Source: Cardiobacterium sp. Marseille-Q4385
GTDB taxonomy: Bacteria; Pseudomonadota; Gammaproteobacteria; Cardiobacteriales; Cardiobacteriaceae
DNA length: 64,000 nucleotides
NCBI RefSeq assembly: GCF_916618745.1
Contig: NZ_OU745373.1
Location: 1,750,501 to 1,814,500 of the forward strand
Direction: 5' to 3'
The notes under the pieces are model-generated. The model was not told where the DNA came from. It did no database searches and was given only the letters and a program-made list of their open reading frames with translations. This document shows, one piece after another, positions 17,417 to 24,638 of this stretch; the first letter of the stretch is position 1; the number at the start of each line of letters is the position of its first letter. Both the position numbers and the translations under genes were made by a program.

Positions 17417-18991
17417 TCAGGCAGGGGTGTCGTTCAGGCGGTAAACGATGCGGCCGGAGGCGCATTTGCCGTGGCCGTTGTCGCAGGTGAAGTGCAGTTT
17501 GCCGCGTGCTGCGTCGTAGCGCAGGGTGAGGGTCAGGAGGTCGTAGGGGCGCAGGAATTGTTGGTATTTGAGTTGTTCGATGGCGCTGATGGTAGCGGTA
17601 AGGCCGAGGTCGCGAGCGGCCAGCGCCAGCGCCCAGCGGCATTGCACCACGCCCGGTACGAGGGCGATCCGGTCGAAGTGCCCTTTGCAGTAGTGCAGGT
17701 CAAGCGGGACGCGGGCGCGGTAGGTGTGGGTGTCGCCGTCGGTTTCGCCCGGTTGCCAAGCGGGGGCAAGGATGGGTTCGCGCAGGGCGCGTTCCCAGTC
17801 GGCGCGGGCGATTTTGCCCTGACTGTTGCGCGGCAGGCGGTCGGTGACGCGGATATGCCTCGGCACGGCGAGGCGGTCGTGCTGTTGCAGGAGCAGGGCG
17901 CGCCAGCGGGCGAGCAGGGCAGGGCGGCCTTCGTCACGCCAGGCGCGGATGCCGTCGTCGCTAAGGGCGATCCAGGCGCAGAGGTGGCCGCTGTCGGGGT
18001 GCAGGGCGCAGTGGCTGTCGGCGATGGTCGGGTCGCTGTTCAGGCTGTGTTCGAGGGCATTCAGGGCGATGCGTTTGTCGCCGCGCTTGATGATGCGGTC
18101 ACTTCTGCCGAGGAGGTTGTGCGCTTCGTCCACAAGGTCGCCGGTGGCAATCCAGCCGTGGGTCCACGGGCTTTTGACGTGTAGCGCGCCGTCGGGATCG
18201 CGACGGGTGGTAACGCCGGGCAGCGGACGGCGGCCCGTGCCGTCGTCGATGCTGATGACGCCGCTTTCGGTGCTGCCGTAGATGTCGAGCACGGCACAGC
18301 CGAGTTGGGCGCGCAGAGTGGCGGCAACGGCGGGGTCGAGCGCGCCGCCCGCACTGGTGATGCAGGCAACGCGGCCGCGCCACGAGGTAAGATCGTGTCC
18401 GGCGACGAGGGTATGCAGCAGTGCCGGGGTACTGATCCAGATTTGTGGAGTGGTGCTGCGACGGCTGGCGTCAAGCAGCAGTTCGGGGTAGCGGTGTTGG
18501 GCGGGGTCGATGTGCCAACCGGCGAGGAGGCTGTGAATGGTGCGGAAGGTGAGGCCGTAGAGGTGCTGCGGGTGGACGCTGCCGAGGGCGGTGGCGCTGC
18601 GGGGCCAGTGCGGCAGGGTGAGCAGGGCCGCGCTTTCGCGCAGCATCGCGCCGAGGGTTTTGGGGACGCGGCTGCCGGTGCCGGTGGTGCCGGAGGTGGA
18701 GAGGGTGAGGGGGATGTCATGCAAGGGTGGCAGGGGGGGCGCGCTGTGGGTAGCGGACGTCAGAGGAATGTCGCTGTCGCGCAGGGTATCGGGTGCACCG
18801 TCGTCGCGTGGCAGGAGTTCGGCGGGCTCGCCGGCGATGGCGCAAGCGATGAGGGCAGCAGCAAGGGTGAGCGGATTTTCGCAGGCGAGGCGTTGCGGGT
18901 GGCGGAGGCGTGGGGCGAGGGCGCAGGCGACAGCGCTGATGGTTGCACCATGCGGGCTGCGGGCGAGGGCTTCTGTGAGGATGATGTTCAT
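17417..18991 (-). CDS. apeH: Fused AMP-ligase and FabZ-like dehydratase (ApeH-ApeI)
   Basis: The protein has 524 residues. Residues 1 to about 400 are an adenylate-forming domain: phosphate loop STSGTTGTGSRVPK (about 98-111), YGSTESG (238-244), ATGDL, RSDRIIKRGDKRI and the C-terminal catalytic lysine in QGKIAR (Lys393). Residues about 415-524 are a hotdog dehydratase-like domain with HYCKGHFDRIALVPGVVQ, His438 being the likely catalytic residue. The ligase would load an aromatic starter acid such as 4-hydroxybenzoate or coumarate onto an ACP, and the dehydratase would act on 3-hydroxyacyl-ACP. The start overlaps the previous stop by ATGA. The two functions are usually encoded separately. Confidence 0.88.
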   Translation of the reverse strand: MNIILTEALARSPHGATISAVACALAPRLRHPQRLACENPLTLAAALIACAIAGEPAELLPRDDGAPDTLRDSDIPLTSATHSAPPLPPLHDIPLTLSTSGTTGTGSRVPKTLGAMLRESAALLTLPHWPRSATALGSVHPQHLYGLTFRTIHSLLAGWHIDPAQHRYPELLLDASRRSTTPQIWISTPALLHTLVAGHDLTSWRGRVACITSAGGALDPAVAATLRAQLGCAVLDIYGSTESGVISIDDGTGRRPLPGVTTRRDPDGALHVKSPWTHGWIATGDLVDEAHNLLGRSDRIIKRGDKRIALNALEHSLNSDPTIADSHCALHPDSGHLCAWIALSDDGIRAWRDEGRPALLARWRALLLQQHDRLAVPRHIRVTDRLPRNSQGKIARADWERALREPILAPAWQPGETDGDTHTYRARVPLDLHYCKGHFDRIALVPGVVQCRWALALAARDLGLTATISAIEQLKYQQFLRPYDLLTLTLRYDAARGKLHFTCDNGHGKCASGRIVYRLNDTPA

Positions 18992-19524
18992 GTTTTGAGT
19001 CGGTAGCGGCGGTAGAGCCATTCGCCGGCGAGGAGGAGGCCCATGAGAATGTAGGAGATGACGCCGGTGTAGAGCGCCCAGGCGCGTTCGGCGCCGATGA
19101 GGCTGAGGGTGGCGATGATGCCGCCGTTCACGATGAAGAAACCGCACCAGATTTGTGTGACGCGGCGGGTGTAGGCGACGCCTGCCGGCGGCAGATCGGG
19201 GTGTTGCAGGCGGGCGAGGCGCTCGATGGCGCTCGGCGGGTGGATAAGGCTGGCGGTGAAGGCGATGAGCAGGGTGATGTTGATGATGAGCGGGTAGAGG
19301 GTCAGCGCGTTTTTGTTGTCAAGCAAGGTGGTGGCGGTGAAGTAGGCGGCGAGCGCCAGTGCGCCGAGACGGACGGCGCGACGTGGCGCAAGTATGGCGC
19401 GCAGCAGCCAGGCAGCGGCCATGAGGAGGGCAAGGGCGCGTGCGCCGCGACCGTAGTACCACAGCCACGGGTAGGCGAGGGTGAGCAGCCAGATGGCGGG
19501 GCGGATGAGGCGGCGGATGGGCAT
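18988..19524 (-). CDS. apeG: APE-cluster integral membrane protein (COG4648, ApeG-like)
   Basis: A 178-residue, highly hydrophobic protein with about six membrane segments and no soluble domain. The ATG at 19524 (MPIRRLIRP) lies 18 bp from the REP that flanks the RAYT gene, so any original upstream spacer has been replaced. The frame is open further upstream, but only through REP and RAYT sequence. The family occurs in APE and related type II fatty-acid-like clusters. Its biochemical role is not established. Confidence 0.8.
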   Translation of the reverse strand: MPIRRLIRPAIWLLTLAYPWLWYYGRGARALALLMAAAWLLRAILAPRRAVRLGALALAAYFTATTLLDNKNALTLYPLIINITLLIAFTASLIHPPSAIERLARLQHPDLPPAGVAYTRRVTQIWCGFFIVNGGIIATLSLIGAERAWALYTGVISYILMGLLLAGEWLYRRYRLKT

Positions 19525-19541
19525 GGATGGTATTTGCGGAC

Positions 19542-20167
19542 GTAGGGTGGGCCTTGGCCCACCATGCGGTTGGGAAGGGTTAGTCGTCATAGAGGTTTTG
19601 GTTTGACGAGGCGATGGCTTCGCCCCAATCCGGCAGGAAAAGGCCGTTTTTGACGTCGCGGTGGAAGGAGGTGTAAGGCCAGTCGGCAACTCGCCGGACG
19701 TAGCCGTGTTTTACTGGGTTGTAGTAGGTGTAGTGGATGTGCCGTTCGAGATCGTGGCGGTCACGGATGCGGTGTTCCCAGAAGCGGCGTTGCCAGATAC
19801 CGCTTTCCCGCTTGTTTTGTTTGCTGGCGTTTGTTTGACGGCATGTCGGCGGGATGCTGCGGCTGAACAGGCTTTTTAGTGCGCCCAGACGTCGGGAGTA
19901 GTCGTGGTCGTTTTCCGGTAGTGTCAGGACGGCATGGAAGTGTTCTGGCAGGATGGTGACGGCGATAGTGGTGAACGGATAGTGCACGGCGACTGCCCGC
20001 CAAGTGGCGCGGAAGGCATCTATGTAGCGGATGAGCCAGTCTGCCCGCCGGTCTTGCAGGACGACGGTGAAGAAGTAGCACCCGCCCAAGGTGTAATCTC
20101 TGCGGTAGTTGGGCATACGGTGGGGTTTTTATGCTTCGGGTTAGCGGTGGGCCAAGGCCCACCCTAC
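19542..20167. mobile_element. RAYT unit: transposase gene bounded by identical inverted REPs
   Basis: At 19542-19563 the sequence reads GTAG, GGTGGGCC, TT, GGCCCACC. At 20146-20167 the exact reverse complement of the same 22 bases occurs. Each REP is itself a near-perfect palindrome with a 2-nt loop. The pair encloses the REP-associated transposase at 19580-20116. A degenerate third copy (GTGGGCCAAG then TTCGCCCT) lies at 20188-20208. The unit sits between two genes of the same operon. Confidence 0.9.
19580..20116 (-). CDS. REP-associated tyrosine transposase (RAYT, TnpA_REP family)
   Basis: A 178-residue HUH-superfamily Y1 transposase. The N-terminus MPNYRRDYTLGGCYFFTVVL is typical of RAYTs. 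The HUH motif is HFH in ILPEHFHAVLTL, and the catalytic tyrosine lies in the HYTYYNPVKHG block, followed by ADWPYTSFHR. Full length and intact. RAYTs are thought to recognise REP palindromes as single-stranded DNA. The REPs immediately outside this gene are the obvious substrates. It lies inside the APE operon and is co-oriented with it. Confidence 0.93.
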   Translation of the reverse strand: MPNYRRDYTLGGCYFFTVVLQDRRADWLIRYIDAFRATWRAVAVHYPFTTIAVTILPEHFHAVLTLPENDHDYSRRLGALKSLFSRSIPPTCRQTNASKQNKRESGIWQRRFWEHRIRDRHDLERHIHYTYYNPVKHGYVRRVADWPYTSFHRDVKNGLFLPDWGEAIASSNQNLYDD

Positions 20168-20216
20168 GCCGGAGGTTGTTCTAGGGAGTGGGCCAAGATT
20201 CGCCCTGTGCGGGTTG

Positions 20217-20474
20217 TTACGTTTTGTCCTGCTCTTGTTTGCGCAACACGGCGGCAATGACGTCGCCGATGGTGCGCACGTGGCGGAAGTCTTCGGCGAC
20301 GAGGCGGTAGCCGGTTTTGCGTTTGACGTGGTCGATGAGGTCGATGGCGTCAATGCTGTCGATTTCGAGGTCTTCGTAGAGGTTGGCATCTTTGTGGATG
20401 CGCGCCGGCTCGATTTCGAAGAGTTCGGTCAGGGTGGTTTTCAGGATGTCGTAGATTTGGGCTTCATCCAGCAT
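20217..20474 (-). CDS. apeF: Acyl carrier protein, second of two (ApeF-like)
   Basis: An 85-residue ACP. The phosphopantetheine serine is in DLEIDSIDAIDL. The start MLDEAQIYD at 20474 overlaps the end of the first ACP gene by 11 bases. It would carry growing polyene intermediates. A second, APE-specific ACP next to a standard one is the normal arrangement in these clusters. The 692-bp gap to apeG is filled by the RAYT unit. Confidence 0.87.
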   Translation of the reverse strand: MLDEAQIYDILKTTLTELFEIEPARIHKDANLYEDLEIDSIDAIDLIDHVKRKTGYRLVAEDFRHVRTIGDVIAAVLRKQEQDKT

Positions 20475-20742
20475 GGGCTTGTCCTTGTTTGGTTTCGATC
20501 CAGGCGGCGAGGGTGTTGACGCTGTAGAAGTGATCGCGCAGGGTTTGGGCGTCGTTTTCCATCGGGAAGTTGTAGGCTTTCTGGATGGCGAGGCCGAGTT
20601 CGAGGGCATCGACGGAGTCGAGACCGAGGCCGTCGTCGGCGAAGAGCGCGGTGTCGTCGCCGATGTCGGCCGGGGTGATGTCTTCCAGCCCCAGTTTGTC
20701 GATGATGAGGGCTTTGAGCTGTTGTTTGAGGTTGTCTGTCAT
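20464..20742 (-). CDS. apeE: Acyl carrier protein, first of two (ApeE-like)
   Basis: A 92-residue ACP with the attachment serine in GLGLDSVDALELG. The start overlaps the stop of the acyltransferase gene by ATGA. The two ACPs of the cluster clearly differ in sequence, consistent with separate roles for starter loading and chain extension. Confidence 0.87.
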   Translation of the reverse strand: MTDNLKQQLKALIIDKLGLEDITPADIGDDTALFADDGLGLDSVDALELGLAIQKAYNFPMENDAQTLRDHFYSVNTLAAWIETKQGQAHAG

Positions 20743-21494
20743 GTGGTTTCCTTTTGGAAGTAGTGGGTAAGGTCGTCGTTCAAGAGGCGCGCTGCGAGTG
20801 GCAGCGGTTTGCGCCGCAGGTAGTCCTCAGGATCAATGTCGTCGCCGACGCGGATGTCGTAGTGATAGGGGCGTGGCGGGATTTTGTACCACGGGTCGCC
20901 GCGTTTGAGGCCGGGCGGCGTCATGCGGATAATGACCGGGGTGATGACGCGTGCACCGCGCAGGCCGATGGAGACGGCACCGCGATTTAAGCGGATGATG
21001 CCGTCGTAGCCGGTGCGTGTGCCTTCGGGGAAGAGGATGAGGGTCTGGCCTTCGGCAAGCACGGCGGCGGTTTTTTCGATGAGTTCGAGTGAGGCGTCGT
21101 TCGGGATATAGCCGCAGGCGCGGATGGCTGGGCGCATGCTGGGGTTCGTGAGCAGTGAGGCTTTGACGACGCAGTTGCCTTCCGGCACGGCGCTGATCAT
21201 GAAGAGCACATCCATCAGCGAGGGATGGTTGACGAGGATGAGCTGGCCGGGACGGCCAAGGCGTTCGCGGCCATGCCAGGTGACGCGGTAGATGCCGCCC
21301 CAGCGCATGGCAGTGAGGTAGCCCGTCCAGATGCGGGCGACGATGCGGCGGGCACGGCGCTGGCCGGCAAGTCCCTCAGGCAGGCGGCGCAGGGCAAACG
21401 GCAGGATGAGGGCGAAACTTGCGCCGACCAGGCCAAAGGCGAGGTAGGCGATGAGGGTGCTGATGAGGCGCAAGGTACGGCTGAGCATACTCAT
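20739..21494 (-). CDS. apeD: 1-acylglycerol-3-phosphate acyltransferase-like protein (ApeD-like)
   Basis: A 251-residue PlsC-type acyltransferase with an N-terminal membrane segment (about residues 10-35). The HxxxxD motif is in ILVNHPSLMDVLF and the FPEGTRTGYDG motif in LILFPEGTR. The start at 21494 (MSMLSRTLR) overlaps the preceding stop by ATGA. In APE clusters it probably acylates the lipid part of the pigment. Confidence 0.87.
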   Translation of the reverse strand: MSMLSRTLRLISTLIAYLAFGLVGASFALILPFALRRLPEGLAGQRRARRIVARIWTGYLTAMRWGGIYRVTWHGRERLGRPGQLILVNHPSLMDVLFMISAVPEGNCVVKASLLTNPSMRPAIRACGYIPNDASLELIEKTAAVLAEGQTLILFPEGTRTGYDGIIRLNRGAVSIGLRGARVITPVIIRMTPPGLKRGDPWYKIPPRPYHYDIRVGDDIDPEDYLRRKPLPLAARLLNDDLTHYFQKETT

Positions 21495-22273
21495 AGGCGC
21501 TCCCACTGCCAGCATACGCTCTGGCAGGTGACAGTTTGCGCGGCGTCATGGCGGATTTCAGCGCGTATCCAGTTCAGGGCCGTCCAGTATTTGCCTTCGC
21601 GTGATGCCAATTCCAGGGAATTATCCGGCTGCATTGGCGCGTCGCCTTGCCAGTCTGTTTTCTGGGATTGGTATAAGTCAGTAGTGTTGCGGTGCAGACG
21701 GTGGCTATCGCCGGGGGCGATCAGCAGGGCGAGGGCGAAGGGGAAGGGGGCGCTGCCTGCAAGCGGGTGGGCAGCGTCAGGCGGGTTTTCGACGACGGCG
21801 ATGCGTACTTGCGGCGCACCATCGGCGAGGGTGGCGCAGGCTTCAATGATGGCGGTTTCCATGCAGGCTTCACGTGCACAGAGGGCGGTTTGTTCGCTCG
21901 TGTCGTCGTGCAGGATGGAGTATTGCCCAGGAAGCGCGTTGTGCACGGAGAGGCCGAAGGAGAGCGGCGAGACGGTGTCTGCACGGATGAGTTCGTCCCA
22001 AAGGGCGAAGCTGCGGTTGATTTCGCCGTCGTGCGAGATGTAGATAAGCGGAGCGGGGCCGTAGGCGGTAAGCGGTTGCAGGGCGGCGGTCATCAGGCGT
22101 GCAGCGGGGGCGAGCCGGCGGCGTTGCAGGGCGGGAATGTGGGTGAGGTCTGGGGCGCGCTCGGGGAGGTCGGCCAGGCTTTCCGGGTGTTCCGCCCACT
22201 GCTGCCAGTCGGCAAGGGTATGCAGGCGCGGGGCGACGGCGTGCCACGCGATGAGGCGGAAGGAATATGCCAT
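21491..22273 (-). CDS. apeC: Beta-ketoacyl synthase chain-length-factor-like protein (ApeC-like)
   Basis: A 260-residue, short thiolase-fold protein of the Ketoacyl-synt_2 type. LIYISHDGEINRSFALWDEL, the PLSFGLSVHNALPGQYSI block and the acidic/hydrophobic C-terminal half fit the chain-length factor that pairs with a full ketosynthase in APE clusters. It lacks the complete Cys-His-His set of an active ketosynthase. It is the first gene of the minus-strand operon. The partner ketosynthases are not in this window. Confidence 0.8.
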   Translation of the reverse strand: MAYSFRLIAWHAVAPRLHTLADWQQWAEHPESLADLPERAPDLTHIPALQRRRLAPAARLMTAALQPLTAYGPAPLIYISHDGEINRSFALWDELIRADTVSPLSFGLSVHNALPGQYSILHDDTSEQTALCAREACMETAIIEACATLADGAPQVRIAVVENPPDAAHPLAGSAPFPFALALLIAPGDSHRLHRNTTDLYQSQKTDWQGDAPMQPDNSLELASREGKYWTALNWIRAEIRHDAAQTVTCQSVCWQWERL

Positions 22274-22431
22274 GAGACGGTGCGGTTAATGCCTGTTAAT
22301 GATGGGTTTATGCTAGCGGTTTTGCCTTATGGCGGCAAGGCGGGGCGGTGCCCGCTGCCCTTGCTGCCGCGCTCAAGACAATGTTACCGCAGACATAAAC
22401 GCACCATTGCCCCGTCTGGCGCAGGGTCAGT

Positions 22432-22452
22432 GTTTATCCCGCTGGACGGGTT
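22432..22452 (+). repeat. Single R25-like copy between the apeC and gcr genes
   Basis: TTTATCCCGCTGGACGGG followed by five T matches the TTTAT-CCCGCTTGRCGGG form of the repeat. It lies in the 180-bp spacer 22274-22453, which otherwise shows nothing but presumably holds the apeC promoter. Confidence 0.55.
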
Positions 22453-22453
22453 T

Positions 22454-24460
22454 TTAGACTCCCTTGCGTTCCGCCGGAAAGATGAGGCTTTTCGGGTCGC
22501 GGCGGATTTCTTCTTTGAGAACGCCGTAGAACTGGCGTAGTTCGGGAAAGCGGCTGTCGCGGGCGCGCAGGGCGATGCGCAGCGCCAGGTAGAAGCTGAC
22601 CCAGAGGTTGACGAGGCCGATGGCGATGACGGCGATGAGTCCCTGCATGAAGGCCCAAAAGCCAAGCGGTTGACTGGCGGCGGCGTAGGCGAGGTTTGCC
22701 GAGGAGAAGGCAATGTGGCGGATGTCCAGCGGTAACTCGAGGATTTTGCCGATCCACGGGGTGATGCCGAGCAACAGGCCAAAGATGAAGTTACTGGCCA
22801 ACGCGCCCAGGTTATCGTGGATGAAATCGGCGATGCGCGCGCGTATGTTTGCTGTGGTGATGCGGCGCAGTAGCGGGTTGACACGCAGGCGTTCGCGCAG
22901 ACGCAGGTATTGGGCGCGGTTATCGTAATAGCCGGCGATGATGCCGGAGCAGAAGAGCCACACGGCGGCGATGGCAGCGTAGAAAAGCGCCGCAGGCAGG
23001 TTGAGGGCATGCAGTTGTTTGGCGGCAGTCGTGCTGCCAAGCAGGGCGGTACCGTGTCTGGCGGCATACGTCCAGCTGATGAGCGCGGCGACGCTCATGG
23101 CGACGGTGATGTTGCCGAGCACGGCGGCGGTCTGCGAGCGGTTCACGTCGATGAGCAGTTGGGCAATTTTCCGCGCCGCCGCCCGTCCGCCGCTGCTTTT
23201 TTCCACGGCTTCGGCCATGCGCGCGGCCGTCATTGCCGGCTGTTTGGTGGCGACGGTGCAGTGGCAGAGGTAGATGAGGACGAAGCCAATGCCGTAGTCC
23301 AGGCTAGAAAGCATGATGTAGGTGTTGTAGCTGATATTGAGGGTGCCAAGATAGATTTTCAGCCCGGCCATCAGGGCAATGATAATCCCCGCGCCTGCCG
23401 CGCTGGCGAAGAGGCGGCCAAGGCTGCGCCAGTCGCGGGCGATGTAGTGTTCGCCGTGTGCGCTTTTGTGCTGGGTGATGGACTGGCTGAGGAGGTAGGC
23501 ACTGCTGCGCCACAGGTGGCGGATGTTGCGGCGGCGCAGGCCGCTGTCGATGAGCTGTTTGATGAGTTCCAGCCAGCGTCGCGCTTCGTTTTCGCTGCTT
23601 TCGGCGGTAAGCACGGCCAGCAGGGCTTCGAGGCGATCAAGGCTTTGTTTGAGGCGTTCTAACAGGTACGCGGTCGCCAGTGAGCTGCCAGAGGCAATGG
23701 CACGGCTGCTCAGGTGATGCAGTTGTTGCCGCGCCTGGTCGATGAGGACGTCCGCCTGGGCAAGGATGTCGGCGTCGGGCTGGCTGTCCGGTTCGTTGCG
23801 CCAGTTGTCGATAAGCCGTGCCAGTTCGCGTTCAAGCGAGACGAAGGGGGAATCGATGTCGAGCAGGCGTTTTTCGAGACGGATAAGGTCAGGCGCAAGG
23901 TCTTCGGCGCTAAGACGGATGGCGAGCATTTCCAGCGCATAGGTGAGTTCGTCGCGCATAAGCAGGCGGGTACGCCGGCTTTGTTCGGCGTCGGGGCTGA
24001 GGCGGGTGTAGAGGCCAACCCAATGCAGCGGGCTGATGGTGGCAAGCCATTCGAGGTCTTTGCTGCCGTTGAAGACGCTATCGAGTACGTCTTGCAGCTG
24101 GCTTTCGTCAACCGGCAGCGGATTGATGCGGTCATAGAGTAGGGTGCGGGTTTCATGCAGGAAGCCGGTGCGCGCGAAGATGCCGACGTTGACGAAGCTG
24201 GCATAGACGTGCATTGCTTGCAGCCATTGATGCAGGGCGCGGCCAATGTGCTCACGCGGGGCGTCGCGTTTTTCGAGGGCGCGGTTGAAGGCAAGCAGGC
24301 GGTCGTTGGCTTGTGCCACACCCCCCTGACGCAGCCATTCGGCGAGGTAGCGCAGCATGGTCAGGGCTTTTTCCTCGGCGGCAAGCAGGATGATGAGGCC
24401 GTCAGCATCGCAGGCGGTGATGGCACGGCGTTCGCGCAGGGTGAGGGTTTTATCGGGCAT
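22454..24460 (-). CDS. gcr: Gcr family membrane protein (annotated as site-specific recombinase in Neisseria)
   Basis: A 668-residue protein. Residues 1 to about 340 are soluble and helical. Residues about 345-650 contain several membrane segments (for example AGAGIIIALMAGLKIYL, AALFYAAIAAVWLFCSGIIA, GFWAFMQGLIAVIAIGLV). Blocks such as GITPWIGKILELPLDIRHIA fit the family named after the gonococcal gcr gene. There is no recombinase catalytic motif, so the family name is probably misleading and the real role is unknown. AGGAGG precedes the start. No neighbour suggests a function. Confidence 0.82.
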   Translation of the reverse strand: MPDKTLTLRERRAITACDADGLIILLAAEEKALTMLRYLAEWLRQGGVAQANDRLLAFNRALEKRDAPREHIGRALHQWLQAMHVYASFVNVGIFARTGFLHETRTLLYDRINPLPVDESQLQDVLDSVFNGSKDLEWLATISPLHWVGLYTRLSPDAEQSRRTRLLMRDELTYALEMLAIRLSAEDLAPDLIRLEKRLLDIDSPFVSLERELARLIDNWRNEPDSQPDADILAQADVLIDQARQQLHHLSSRAIASGSSLATAYLLERLKQSLDRLEALLAVLTAESSENEARRWLELIKQLIDSGLRRRNIRHLWRSSAYLLSQSITQHKSAHGEHYIARDWRSLGRLFASAAGAGIIIALMAGLKIYLGTLNISYNTYIMLSSLDYGIGFVLIYLCHCTVATKQPAMTAARMAEAVEKSSGGRAAARKIAQLLIDVNRSQTAAVLGNITVAMSVAALISWTYAARHGTALLGSTTAAKQLHALNLPAALFYAAIAAVWLFCSGIIAGYYDNRAQYLRLRERLRVNPLLRRITTANIRARIADFIHDNLGALASNFIFGLLLGITPWIGKILELPLDIRHIAFSSANLAYAAASQPLGFWAFMQGLIAVIAIGLVNLWVSFYLALRIALRARDSRFPELRQFYGVLKEEIRRDPKSLIFPAERKGV

Positions 24461-24545
24461 GTCCTTGGTCCTCCTTCTATTTTTTGGGGCGGCAATCTTA
24501 ATGGAAGACCGCGTGGTTGTCAGGTGCGGCTATATTTTCTTCTTA

Positions 24546-24587
24546 TTGATGCAGGTCAATCTCTGTATTTCGATACTTCTCTACAAT
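24546..24587 (+). promoter_or_regulatory. Predicted class II FNR-dependent promoter of nirK
   Basis: TTGAT-GCAG-GTCAA at 24546-24559 matches the FNR box TTGAT-N4-ATCAA at 9 of 10 defined positions. A -10 element TACAAT lies at 24582-24587. A start about 24594 would place the box centre at -41.5, the standard position for class II FNR activation. No -35 hexamer is evident, as expected for an activator-dependent promoter. Confidence 0.78.
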
Positions 24588-24638
24588 TTTAAAAAAATTT
24601 CACTTTTTATCCACAACAAGCAAGAACAGGAGCGCATT

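Noticed and set aside
22454..24460. Integrase or recombinase marking a mobile island
   Set aside because: Despite the family name, the protein has many membrane segments and no catalytic motif. No att repeats or phage genes are present.
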